Shown here: piece after piece, positions 1 through 7,575 of the stretch
How positions within the stretch are numbered: the stretch's first letter is position 1
How the letters are laid out: every line of letters begins with the position of its first letter
The notes under the pieces: generated by a model
The model's input: the letters and a program-made list of their open reading frames with translations, nothing else
The model's database searches: none
What the model was told of the DNA's origin: nothing
Program-made: the position numbers and the translations under genes
Source: Desulfobacteraceae bacterium
GTDB lineage: Bacteria; Desulfobacterota; Desulfobacteria; Desulfobacterales; Desulfosalsimonadaceae
Length of the DNA stretch: 34,819 nt
Assembly: GCA_011390415.1 (NCBI GenBank)
Contig: JAABSL010000055.1
Location: 1 to 34,819 of the forward strand
Direction of reading: 5' to 3'

Positions 1-76
1 CCGAACTCGGAAGTTAAGCCCTTTAGCGCCGATGGTACTGCACGGGCAGCTGTGTGGGAGAGTAGGACGCCGCCGA
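1..76 (+). rRNA. rrf: 5S ribosomal RNA, 3' part (5' end outside window)
   Basis: The first bases match the conserved 3' two thirds of bacterial 5S rRNA: the CCGAACTCGGAAGTTAAGCC loop region, then GGTACTGC and the GGGAGAGTAGGACGCCGCC 3' arm. The 5' arm that closes helix I lies upstream of the window, so the exact 3' end (about 74-77) is estimated. A strong terminator follows directly, so this is probably the end of an rRNA operon. Confidence 0.95.
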
Positions 77-87
77 AAAATCTTTTT

Positions 88-131
88 AAGCCCCGTTTCC
101 TGACAACCGTCAGGAAACGGGGCTTTTTTTT
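88..131 (+). terminator. Rho-independent terminator of the rRNA operon
   Basis: A perfect 17-bp inverted repeat (88-104 with 109-125, loop AACC) is followed by a run of eight T at 124-131. It lies about 12 bases after the 5S 3' end, as expected for the end of an rrn operon. Confidence 0.95.
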
Positions 132-459
132 GGGGCAGAACACTTTTCATCACACAGAATTTGTCATATGCACACATGCATTAAGGTTTCTATCGAAACT
201 GATTTTTCCCGGCCGCTGTTTTAAAGCCGGGTTCGTCTTGACAATTTGCACAAATTAGATTTTATTTTTATTTTACTATTTAATTTTGACTTTTATTCGT
301 ATTTTGTGTTAGGGAACAACATTAATTTGTCATATCTTTCATATTTGACACTAACCAATTGATTCATTTATATATTTTTAGAATGTTGTTGTACGACTCA
401 GTGGACGGTTGCGTGATTTTTTTAATAAAGCAGCAAATTTTTTATAAGGCGCGGTGTTG
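132..459. other. AT-rich intergenic region, rRNA operon to cytochrome-like gene
   Basis: About 330 bases with no convincing coding sequence on either strand; the short ORFs here have no ribosome binding site and no recognisable content. The right half is strongly AT-rich and holds the promoter candidate listed separately. Nothing else was recognised. Confidence 0.6.
345..374 (+). promoter_or_regulatory. Candidate sigma-70 promoter for the small secreted protein operon
   Basis: A perfect TTGACA (345-350) is followed, after 18 bases, by TATATA (369-374); TATATT at 371-376 is an alternative -10 with a longer spacer. It lies about 85 bases before the first gene of the 460-3282 cluster. The -35 is exact but the -10 is only moderate, and no transcript data are available. 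Confidence 0.4.
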
Positions 460-972
460 ATGGAAAATATTTTACGTTTATCTGCGATTGCTCTTCTGGC
501 AGCGGCTGTTTTGTTTTTTTCCCTGTTGTCGCCTCCGTTCTGCAGTGCCTTGAGGCCGATGAGTGAAGCGGACCTGACGGGCAACTCGCCTTCTTTGTCT
601 GATCATTCGAACAATAACGAGGAGAATCATCTGCAGCCGATTAATGAAGAACAACTCGAAGTCCTTTCGCCCTCCCTGCTGGCCCCGGAAGCCCGAACAA
701 AAGATCCGACAAATACTTCCCGCAAATCAGATGATAAAATTAGCCGGGAATTTGAGAACTCAATCTGTTTTAAGCGCTGTCACAGTATCGACGAGATTCA
801 TCCGGCGGATAAGACTGCCAAACAATGGCGCCTGCTTATCGAAAAAGAAGGTCATGCCATATTCAGCCGGATTCCCTGGAAAAACCCGGAACAAAAAGAA
901 AAAGTCCTGGATTACCTGTTGCAAAATGCCAGAAAATCAACTCCCGGACCGGCCGGAATCGGTGTCTGGTGA
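460..972 (+). CDS. Small secreted cytochrome c-like protein with CxxxCH motif
   Basis: About 170 aa. An N-terminal hydrophobic signal peptide ends near FCSA (residue ~30), so the protein is exported. A polar linker leads to a C-terminal domain of about 65 residues. That domain has C103-x3-C107-H108, a haem-c-like motif with one extra residue, then a conserved EGHAIF histidine that could be a distal ligand, ending in GIGVW. The next gene encodes a clear paralog with a regular CxxCH, so this domain is probably haem-binding, with an altered or lost motif here. The start is uncertain: in-frame GTG (454), TTG (457) and ATG (460) follow an AAGG at 446-449; ATG was chosen. It is first in a probable three-gene cluster ending in an outer-membrane protein. 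No named family was recognised; covalent haem attachment is inferred. Confidence 0.7.
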   Translation: MENILRLSAIALLAAAVLFFSLLSPPFCSALRPMSEADLTGNSPSLSDHSNNNEENHLQPINEEQLEVLSPSLLAPEARTKDPTNTSRKSDDKISREFENSICFKRCHSIDEIHPADKTAKQWRLLIEKEGHAIFSRIPWKNPEQKEKVLDYLLQNARKSTPGPAGIGVW

Positions 973-1003
973 TAACCAATTTTGAATAATGATGGATTAA
1001 CAC

Positions 1004-1564
1004 GTGATTGCTTATAGCAAAATATTACCATTTATCATTTGTGTCAGTTTTATCCTGCCGGCTTTTCCCGTTTTTTCTGAAGGCAATCAAAACGTTACCA
1101 TTTCGGAAATTCATTACCAGGAAAAAGAAATTTACGAACTTTCCGAAATACCATTATCCGCCGCCAAGGTTGGTCCCCACGACAAAAAGCTGACCCATAA
1201 GGTCGATGAACTGATTGATCTTTTGGAAGCACACAAAAAGTCCGCAGAGCAGGGAACGGATATTGATCTTCTTCAGGAGAAAGTAAAAGAGATCAATAAG
1301 CTTTTGGAAGAACAGAAAGCCGGACCGCCCCAGCTTACCCTGAAAGAATTTCAGAACTCCTTGTGCTTTAATTGCCACGACCCCAACGATTTTTCACCGT
1401 CAGACAAGACCCGGAAGCAATGGCGGCGGTTAATCGAAGAAGACGGTCACGCCATTTTCGAAAATATTTCCTGGGAAACGCCTTTTCAGAAACATCAGAT
1501 CTTAAAATTTCTTATTGAAAATGCCGGAAACTACCGTGCTGAAGGCATTGGCGTCTGGGAGTAA
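1004..1564 (+). CDS. Small secreted monohaem cytochrome c-like protein, paralog of the preceding gene
   Basis: 186 aa starting at GTG 1004; the nearby upstream ATG is followed by a stop in its frame. A signal peptide (cleavage near VFS, residue ~25) is followed by a charged helical, coiled-coil-like segment (about residues 62-105) with heptad-like leucines. The C-terminal domain has C121-F-N-C124-H125, a standard CxxCH haem-c motif, plus the EGHAIF/DGHAIF-type histidine and the GIGVW end shared with the upstream protein. It begins 31 bases after the preceding stop. The pair looks like a tandem duplication whose linkers have diverged. Likely a periplasmic or membrane-facing electron carrier; the partner is unknown. 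The outer-membrane protein encoded next is the obvious candidate. Confidence 0.75.
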   Translation: MIAYSKILPFIICVSFILPAFPVFSEGNQNVTISEIHYQEKEIYELSEIPLSAAKVGPHDKKLTHKVDELIDLLEAHKKSAEQGTDIDLLQEKVKEINKLLEEQKAGPPQLTLKEFQNSLCFNCHDPNDFSPSDKTRKQWRRLIEEDGHAIFENISWETPFQKHQILKFLIENAGNYRAEGIGVWE

Positions 1565-1599
1565 TCCGGCTTTAAATCCCCTTTAATTTGGAGGTGTTC

Positions 1600-3282
1600 A
1601 TGATTGTTTTCAAACGATTCCTGTATTTTTCAATGATCATTTACTGTGTTTGCTTTTCCAATGTCTCCTGGGCCCAGGAAAATGATACTCAGCAGGTTGA
1701 CGCACTTCAGAAACAGGTGGCTGATCTAAATGAGCACATCAATCTCCAGAAAAAAGAATCCGAAGATCTCAAACAACGGGTCAAAAATCAGCAGTCTCAG
1801 ATTCAAACACTGCAAAAGAATGTGTCCCGTGTCTACAAGCAGACGATTGAAGATACGGGTCAAATTGAAGAGCAGCAGCAAACCGCCAGTGAGCTCAGGC
1901 AAACCGTCAGCGAGCAGCAGGAACAGATCGATTCACTGAAAAGCAATCTGGCCTTTGTTTACAAGCAGACCATCAGGGACACCGGCATGATCGAAAAATA
2001 TAAGCTCGGCAATGAAGTGTACCTGCGGTCTTCCTATTATGACCTGAACCGCAAGGATATTCTTTCCGAAGGCGCGCTTACCGGTGATAATGACGAATAT
2101 GAAAACGCGTTTGTTAATTATTTTGACTTGAAATTTTCCGCTGCACCCACGGATGAACTCCAGTTTAACTCAACCCTGACCATGTATAAACTGTGGGGAA
2201 CCTGGAATTCCCCGGAATCTGTCCGGAGCTCTGATTTTAGTTATTCCAGTTCCCCCGCCGACTCCGGCGTCAAGATCAAACGCGCCTATGTCGATTACCG
2301 GCCCGAGTGGCTGGGCCGGCATGTCAATTTCACCTTCGGCCGTCTGCCCACGTCTGACGGCTACCTGACCCGATACCGATATAACCGGCCGAGTCAGACC
2401 TCTTATCCGGATCTGGCATTCAACGCGGAATCGGATGGTGCGGCATTTACGTTTTATTTTGATGCGCCGATATTGCAATCCCTGAATTTAGTATATGCCA
2501 GAAGTGAAGACGATACGGATATGTATCCGTTTAAAAGTGACCCGCAAGGCCTTGAAGATATCGATTTTTATGCGGCCCAGTTCAATTCAACGCTCTCTTT
2601 TTTAGATGATTCGGCCTTTACGCTGCAGTGGCTGCGGGTCGATAATATCCGGGTGACCGGTGATGACCTGATCCGGGATCTTATCAATTATACAATGCCC
2701 GGAAGCGTTTTAAACTTTCCGGAAGAACTGGGGCATGTGGACAAGTTGACGCTCCAGTTTGATAATGACAGGATTCATGACGGGCCGTTCGACTTTTTTG
2801 CTTCCGTTGCATGGAGCTGGTCTGAACCCAATGAGGATCAGATTCTTTTAAATAATGTCCCCCTGAATGCGGGCACTGTTCCGCCGAATTTGGCACCCTA
2901 CACAAAATATTTATATCTTGTTTCCCCGGACAATCAGGAGTCACAGTCCGGGTATGCTTTTTATGCCGGGCTCCGGTATAATATTGAATCCGAACGGTTT
3001 CGAAATCCGAAAGTCGGACTGGAATACAACAAAGGATCGGAATACTGGGTGGGCTTAAATATTGCGGCACTGGACCCGTATCAAAAATTAAACACCCGGG
3101 GCAGTGTGTGGGAAATTTACTGGGTGCAGCCGTGCGTGGAAAATATGCTTCAGCTCAGAACCGGTTATCAGTATATTCAGCGGGATTATACCGAGTCGTT
3201 ACTCTCCGGACTTTACGGGGGGCCTGAGGATACGGACGAAGAAGATAAGCTGTTTTACCTGAGTTTTGAATTTATGTTTTAA
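1600..3282 (+). CDS. Coiled-coil outer-membrane beta-barrel protein (DUF3373-like)
   Basis: 560 aa from ATG 1600, chosen because GGAGG at 1590-1594 sits five bases upstream. The signal peptide ends near SWAQ. Residues ~28-140 form a Gln/Glu/Lys-rich coiled coil containing two copies of VYKQTI-DTG-IE (from residues ~78 and ~120, 42 apart). The remainder alternates aromatic and polar residues as in beta-strands. It contains porin-like stretches such as KRAYVDYRPEW and TFGRLPTSDGY and ends in Phe (FEFMF), the usual outer-membrane assembly signal. The pattern resembles the DUF3373 family of delta- and epsilonproteobacteria, known mainly by sequence. It follows two small cytochrome-like genes and may form a channel or conduit with them; that role is inferred. 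Confidence 0.75.
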   Translation: MIVFKRFLYFSMIIYCVCFSNVSWAQENDTQQVDALQKQVADLNEHINLQKKESEDLKQRVKNQQSQIQTLQKNVSRVYKQTIEDTGQIEEQQQTASELRQTVSEQQEQIDSLKSNLAFVYKQTIRDTGMIEKYKLGNEVYLRSSYYDLNRKDILSEGALTGDNDEYENAFVNYFDLKFSAAPTDELQFNSTLTMYKLWGTWNSPESVRSSDFSYSSSPADSGVKIKRAYVDYRPEWLGRHVNFTFGRLPTSDGYLTRYRYNRPSQTSYPDLAFNAESDGAAFTFYFDAPILQSLNLVYARSEDDTDMYPFKSDPQGLEDIDFYAAQFNSTLSFLDDSAFTLQWLRVDNIRVTGDDLIRDLINYTMPGSVLNFPEELGHVDKLTLQFDNDRIHDGPFDFFASVAWSWSEPNEDQILLNNVPLNAGTVPPNLAPYTKYLYLVSPDNQESQSGYAFYAGLRYNIESERFRNPKVGLEYNKGSEYWVGLNIAALDPYQKLNTRGSVWEIYWVQPCVENMLQLRTGYQYIQRDYTESLLSGLYGGPEDTDEEDKLFYLSFEFMF

Positions 3283-3317
3283 AAATTTATAAAAACAATT
3301 TTATATTACAAAAAAAT

Positions 3318-3351
3318 AACCCTGAGATGTTGATGGTCTCAGGGTTTTTTT
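3318..3351. terminator. Bidirectional Rho-independent terminator
   Basis: A 10-bp perfect stem, AACCCTGAGA (3318-3327) with TCTCAGGGTT (3337-3346), is followed by a T run on the plus strand. An A-rich run on the other side gives a T run on the minus strand. It lies between the ends of the converging outer-membrane protein gene and larB and can serve both. Confidence 0.85.
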
Positions 3352-3384
3352 GTTTTTGTCATCTCAGGTTTTTAGGGTTATCTT

Positions 3385-4143
3385 TCAGCGGGATGCAATA
3401 TGATTGATAGCAGATGCCATAAATCCGGCACCAAAGCCGTTGTCGATGTTGACCACCGCCACATTGGAACTGCAGCTGTTGAGCATGGAAAACAAAGCGG
3501 TCAGGCCGCCGAAACTGGTGCCGTAGCCGACACTGGTGGGAACCGCGATGACCGGGCGATCCACTAAGCCGGCCACCACACTGGGCAGCGCACCTTCCAT
3601 GCCGGCCACGACAATGAGTACGGTGGCTGTTTCAATTTTTTCTTTGTGGGCAAATAACCGGTGGATGCCGGCGACGCCGACATCATATATCGCTTCCACC
3701 GGATTTCCCATGGCCTTTGCGGTCAGATAGGCTTCTTTTGCCACCGGGATGTCCGATGTCCCCGCAGAAATGATCAGTACCTCCCCCTGGCCGGTTACCG
3801 GGATGCTGTCTTTGGCAAGCCATATCATTTGCGCATCCGGATGATATTCCGCGCCGGGAAATTTTGAGACAACAGCCGCTGCCTTGTCTGCTTCGATGCG
3901 GGTCACCAGGATAATTTTTTCCCACTGAATCATCCGTTCCAGAATGCCGGTAATCTGATCTGCGGTTTTGTTCTGCCCGAAAATTACTTCCGGAAATCCT
4001 TTTCGCAAAGACCGGTGATGATCAATGTGGGCATAACCGATATCCTCAACCGACAGATGTTTTAAAGAGGCCATTGCATCGTCGATAGACGTTTTACCGG
4101 TTGAAACCGCACCCAGAAGTGCTTTAAGTGTATCTGAATTCAT
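3385..4143 (-). CDS. larB: LarB-type nicotinate mononucleotide carboxylase (NPN cofactor biosynthesis)
   Basis: 252 aa. LarB carboxylates and hydrolyses nicotinic acid adenine dinucleotide to pyridinium-3,5-biscarboxylate mononucleotide, the first step to the nickel-pincer cofactor of lactate racemase and related enzymes. The C-terminal half is PurE-like, with AGTSDIPVAKEA, the VVAGMEGALPSVVAGLVDRP stretch and VPTSVGYG, all characteristic of LarB; the length fits. It is last in the minus-strand cluster guaA, coiled-coil protein, larB, 22 bases after the preceding stop. No larC, larE or larA is in the window, so the rest of the pathway must be elsewhere or absent. No clear Shine-Dalgarno precedes the ATG, suggesting coupled translation. 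Confidence 0.88.
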   Translation of the reverse strand: MNSDTLKALLGAVSTGKTSIDDAMASLKHLSVEDIGYAHIDHHRSLRKGFPEVIFGQNKTADQITGILERMIQWEKIILVTRIEADKAAAVVSKFPGAEYHPDAQMIWLAKDSIPVTGQGEVLIISAGTSDIPVAKEAYLTAKAMGNPVEAIYDVGVAGIHRLFAHKEKIETATVLIVVAGMEGALPSVVAGLVDRPVIAVPTSVGYGTSFGGLTALFSMLNSCSSNVAVVNIDNGFGAGFMASAINHIASR

Positions 4144-4165
4144 TTATACAGCCGATCCCGATTCA

Positions 4166-5002
4166 TCAATTGAGTTCCTGTTCAATAATTTCACCGGGCT
4201 TGGGCACTATGATGTCGTCCGAAGGCTGTTTGGTCGTGTCCCGGCTGTTTTCCGGCGGGTTTTGCTGTGGAACCGGGGCAGCCGCTATCTCCCTGATTTC
4301 TTTTTCCAGGTCTTTGATCCGCTGATGAAGGGCGGCTATTTCACTGAACAAGGCCTCTGACGCATGGGCCATGTTCTGCTGATGAAATTCCCGTTCTTTT
4401 TTGAGTTCCTTGTCAAAATCTTCCCGGTCGATATGAATGGCGTCAAGGAGGCTGATCTCCTTTGTATTGTTGAGAACGCCGGTTTGAATTTTTTTAAGAT
4501 TTGCAGTGATTTGCTCGGTCCTCTCATGAATGCCGATGATTTGTTCGTCAATTTTTTTAACTGACTCCTGCAGCGGTGAAATATCATCTTGTATTTTTTT
4601 GGTTATGGCAGCCATTTCTTTTTTGTCCAGTTTGTCGGCGGAAATGGCGGAAACCGAAGACGATAATTTTTTGAGCTGCGTGTCTAAATCCGTCAGCATC
4701 CTCCGGGACGTTTCCATATCGGCGGAAAACTGTGAGGAAAATTGGGCCAATTTTTCGCTAAGCTCATTTGAAAGATTGGCAATGCCGGCAGATCCCCTGC
4801 TGTTGATGATCTGGATTTTGTTGTTCAGGTTGTAATAAAGATAAGCAACAGATCCGCCCAAAACAAGAAACGCCAGAGCAACAAAGAAGATGGCCGCCTT
4901 GTGCGATTGACCGGATGGTTTGGCCGCCGGCATGATGGGGTCGATACTCTCGTCCGGATCGGCATTATGCAGGTTGATTTTGAACCCTCTTTGATCATCC
5001 AT
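4166..5002 (-). CDS. Single-pass membrane protein with long coiled coil, function unknown
   Basis: 278 aa. A cytoplasmic N-terminus of about 35 residues is followed by one hydrophobic segment (AAIFFVALAFLVLGGSVAYL, about residues 36-58). A long charged region (about 60-245), rich in Leu, Ile, Lys, Glu and Gln, is predicted by eye to be coiled coil. The C-terminal tail is Pro/Gln-rich (PVPQQNPPENS) and ends in EIIEQELN. No catalytic motif is visible. It lies nine bases after guaA and 22 before larB, so it is probably co-transcribed with both. The architecture resembles anchored periplasmic coiled-coil scaffolds, but no family was recognised. Confidence 0.8.
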   Translation of the reverse strand: MDDQRGFKINLHNADPDESIDPIMPAAKPSGQSHKAAIFFVALAFLVLGGSVAYLYYNLNNKIQIINSRGSAGIANLSNELSEKLAQFSSQFSADMETSRRMLTDLDTQLKKLSSSVSAISADKLDKKEMAAITKKIQDDISPLQESVKKIDEQIIGIHERTEQITANLKKIQTGVLNNTKEISLLDAIHIDREDFDKELKKEREFHQQNMAHASEALFSEIAALHQRIKDLEKEIREIAAAPVPQQNPPENSRDTTKQPSDDIIVPKPGEIIEQELN

Positions 5003-5011
5003 AGACGTTTA

Positions 5012-6541
5012 TTATTCCCATTCAATGGTGCTCGGCGGTTTTGAGCTGATGTCGTAGGCAACCCGGTTGACGCCGTTGACCTCGTTGATGATCCGGTTTG
5101 AAATTTTAGCCAGCAGTTTGTGCGGCAGCCGTGCCCAGTCTGCGGTCATGGCATCCTTGCTGGTGACCGCCCGGATTGCGATAATATTTTCATAGGTGCG
5201 CTTGTCTCCCATGACGCCGACGCTCTTGAGGGGCAGAAGCACGGCAAATGACTGCCATAATTTCTTATAATACCCATGGGCCTTGATTTCCTGAATCAGA
5301 ATATCATCGACCTTTCTTAAAACACTCAGGCGCTTAGGGGTCACATCGCCGAGAATCCGGATACCGAGGCCGGGTCCGGGAAACGGCTGACGCCATACCA
5401 GTTCTTCGGGCATGCCCAGTGTTTTGCCCAGGACGCGGACTTCATCTTTAAACAAATATTTTAAAGGCTCAATGAGCTTTAATTTCATTTTCTTGGGAAG
5501 GCCGCCCACGTTGTGGTGAGATTTAATAATCGAAGTGGGACCGCCGAAAGCGGACTGGGATTCAATGATGTCCGGGTAGAGCGTTCCCTGGGCCAAAAAA
5601 TCGGCGTCCTTGATTTTTTTGGCTTCTGCGTCAAAAACATCCATGAATATTTTACCGATAATTTTCCGCTTTTTTTCAGGGTCGGTGACACCTTTAAGTG
5701 CGTCTAAAAAAAGTCTGGATGCATTGACAAATCGGATGTTGATTTTTAAATGCTGTTTTAAAACGATTTTTAATTTTGCGGCTTCATTCAGTCTTAAAAG
5801 GCCGTTATCCACGAATATGCAGGTCAAATGAGACCCGATGGCCTGATGGATCAGCACGGCGGTAACCGAAGAATCCACCCCGCCGCTCAGACCGAGGATG
5901 ACTTTTTTGTCTCCGGCCGCTTCTTTGATTTGCGCAATGGACTCTTTGGCAAAGGCTTTCATGGTCCAGTTGCGCTTGCATCCGCAGACATTAAACAAAA
6001 AGTTGCGAAGAATCTGTTTTCCTTTGGGGGTGTGTTCGACTTCCGGGTGAAACTGAAGGCCGTAGAGATTTCTTTTGACATTTTCCGCTGCGGCAAATGG
6101 CGTATTCTCCGTTGCGGCTGTCGTGGAGAATCCCTGGGGGAGATTCGTGATGGAATCCCCGTGGCTCATCCAGCAGGTGGTGGATGAGCCGATCTTATCA
6201 AAAAGTTTTCCTTCTTTTTTGATCTCCAGTTCGGCGAATCCGTATTCGCGTTTGGCGGCTTTTTCCACGGTTCCGCCCAACGCGTCAACCATAAACTGCA
6301 TGCCATAGCATATGCCCAGCACCGGGATGCCTAAATCAAATATGGCAGGGTCTGTTTTGGGGCTGTTTTTCCCATAAATACTGGAGGGCCCCCCGGAAAG
6401 AATAATGCCGTCAGGATTTAATCTTTTAATGGTTTCAATATCTATATTAGGTGGTTCAATCTGGCAATAGACGCGGTTTTCCCTGACACGGCGCGCGATC
6501 AGCTGATTATACTGGGAACCAAAATCAATAACGACGATCAT
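5012..6541 (-). CDS. guaA: GMP synthase (glutamine-hydrolysing)
   Basis: 509 aa, the usual length. It converts XMP, glutamine and ATP to GMP in the cytosol. The N-terminal class I glutamine amidotransferase domain has the nucleophile elbow GICYGMQ (Cys78) and the FHPEVEHT histidine/glutamate. The ATP pyrophosphatase domain has the SGGVDSS P-loop (about residue 220). The dimerisation domain ends with the hallmark DISSKPPSTIEWE. AAGGA precedes the ATG by six bases. It heads a minus-strand cluster with a coiled-coil protein and larB and is divergent from a TrpF-like gene. Confidence 0.98.
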   Translation of the reverse strand: MIVVIDFGSQYNQLIARRVRENRVYCQIEPPNIDIETIKRLNPDGIILSGGPSSIYGKNSPKTDPAIFDLGIPVLGICYGMQFMVDALGGTVEKAAKREYGFAELEIKKEGKLFDKIGSSTTCWMSHGDSITNLPQGFSTTAATENTPFAAAENVKRNLYGLQFHPEVEHTPKGKQILRNFLFNVCGCKRNWTMKAFAKESIAQIKEAAGDKKVILGLSGGVDSSVTAVLIHQAIGSHLTCIFVDNGLLRLNEAAKLKIVLKQHLKINIRFVNASRLFLDALKGVTDPEKKRKIIGKIFMDVFDAEAKKIKDADFLAQGTLYPDIIESQSAFGGPTSIIKSHHNVGGLPKKMKLKLIEPLKYLFKDEVRVLGKTLGMPEELVWRQPFPGPGLGIRILGDVTPKRLSVLRKVDDILIQEIKAHGYYKKLWQSFAVLLPLKSVGVMGDKRTYENIIAIRAVTSKDAMTADWARLPHKLLAKISNRIINEVNGVNRVAYDISSKPPSTIEWE

Positions 6542-6579
6542 ATGTGTCCTTTATATTTTTAATAAAATGACTTGTTAAT

Positions 6580-6608
6580 ATTATAGATGAGTAGATTCGG
6601 TTAAACCG
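6580..6608 (-). promoter_or_regulatory. Candidate guaA promoter (-10) with adjacent small palindrome
   Basis: On the minus strand a perfect TATAAT lies at 6580-6585, about 40 bases before the guaA start. No good -35 is seen 16-18 bases upstream. An 11-base palindrome, CGGTTAAACCG (6598-6608), sits where a -35 or operator would be, so an activator or repressor is possible. Evidence is limited to these short matches. Confidence 0.4.
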
Positions 6609-6706
6609 TTTGATAAAATAAAATTAATATGTTAAAGCAAGCCGCAAAAGTCAACTCAAATTTCGGAAACAATTTTTCTGAGTAAAATGAAAATTTTTGA
6701 AATAAA

Positions 6707-7489
6707 ATGCAAAAAATAATTTCACAGATCTATGAAATACAGACACCGGCTGAAGCCGAACTGATGATCAGCGCCGGGGTGGATCACATCGGCAGCGTTA
6801 TTGTTTCCGCCGCTGACTGGAAGCAGGAAGAAATCAAACAAACCATTGAACGGGTGGCGGAAACCGATGCAAAAAGCAGTCTTATTTTGTTATTCAATAC
6901 CCCGGACCTTGTTTTTGCGTCTCTGGATTACTACCGGCCGGATATTGTTCATTTTTGTGAAATATTAATTGAAAGCCCGTCGGATGCTCCGGGGCGGAAT
7001 ATCCCGGCAGCCGGTTGCAGCGCATTAATTCACCTGCAAAAACAGATTAAACAAAAATTTCCGGAAATCAAAATCATGCGGACCATCCCGCTTCCGGATA
7101 AAAATACAGCCAACGGAATCCCCTATCTGGAACTGGCAGAGATGTTTGCGCCGGTCAGTGATTATTTTTTAACCGATACCCTGCTGGTCAGTCATTCCGG
7201 AAACAGTGATCAGCCGGTAAGCGGCTTTGTGGGGATTACCGGAAAAACCTGTGACTGGAATTCCGCCGCCCGCCTGGTGGCAGCCACTGACATTCCGGTG
7301 GTTCTGGCCGGGGGCTTGTCGCCGGAAAATGTATATGCGGGAATTTGCTCCGTCCGGCCGGCAGGGGCGGATAGCTGCACATTGACCAATTTGTGTGATG
7401 CTGACGGACGTCCCGTACGATTTAAAAAAGATTTGGCAAAGGTAAAAGAGTTTGTGGACCAGGTTTGCAGGGCTTCCGCCCGATTGTAG
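6707..7489 (+). CDS. Phosphoribosylanthranilate isomerase-like TIM-barrel protein, catalytic Cys absent
   Basis: 260 aa with the TrpF fold pattern: EIQTPAEAELMISAGVDHIG at the start, an Asp in YFLTDTLL (D157, at the usual general-acid position), GITGKTCDW, VVLAGGLSPENV and RPAGADSCTLTN at the phosphate-binding end. In true TrpF the first strand reads KICG, with Cys as general base; here the equivalent is QIYE, so Tyr9 replaces it. The phosphate-site SSGVE-type stretch is also altered. No other trp gene is nearby. It may be a diverged paralog acting on another phosphoribosyl substrate. The start has no Shine-Dalgarno; 86 bases separate it from efp. The fold call is firm; the reaction is not. 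Confidence 0.75.
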   Translation: MQKIISQIYEIQTPAEAELMISAGVDHIGSVIVSAADWKQEEIKQTIERVAETDAKSSLILLFNTPDLVFASLDYYRPDIVHFCEILIESPSDAPGRNIPAAGCSALIHLQKQIKQKFPEIKIMRTIPLPDKNTANGIPYLELAEMFAPVSDYFLTDTLLVSHSGNSDQPVSGFVGITGKTCDWNSAARLVAATDIPVVLAGGLSPENVYAGICSVRPAGADSCTLTNLCDADGRPVRFKKDLAKVKEFVDQVCRASARL

Positions 7490-7575
7490 TCAAAAGGGTT
7501 TACGATTTTATTTGTCATTATTTAATATATACCCGCAAAAAATAATAAAAATTTGAAAAATAGGAGAGTCGATAA

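Noticed and set aside
52-258. ORF across the 5S end and terminator
   Set aside because: It covers rRNA and the terminator hairpin, with no ribosome binding site.
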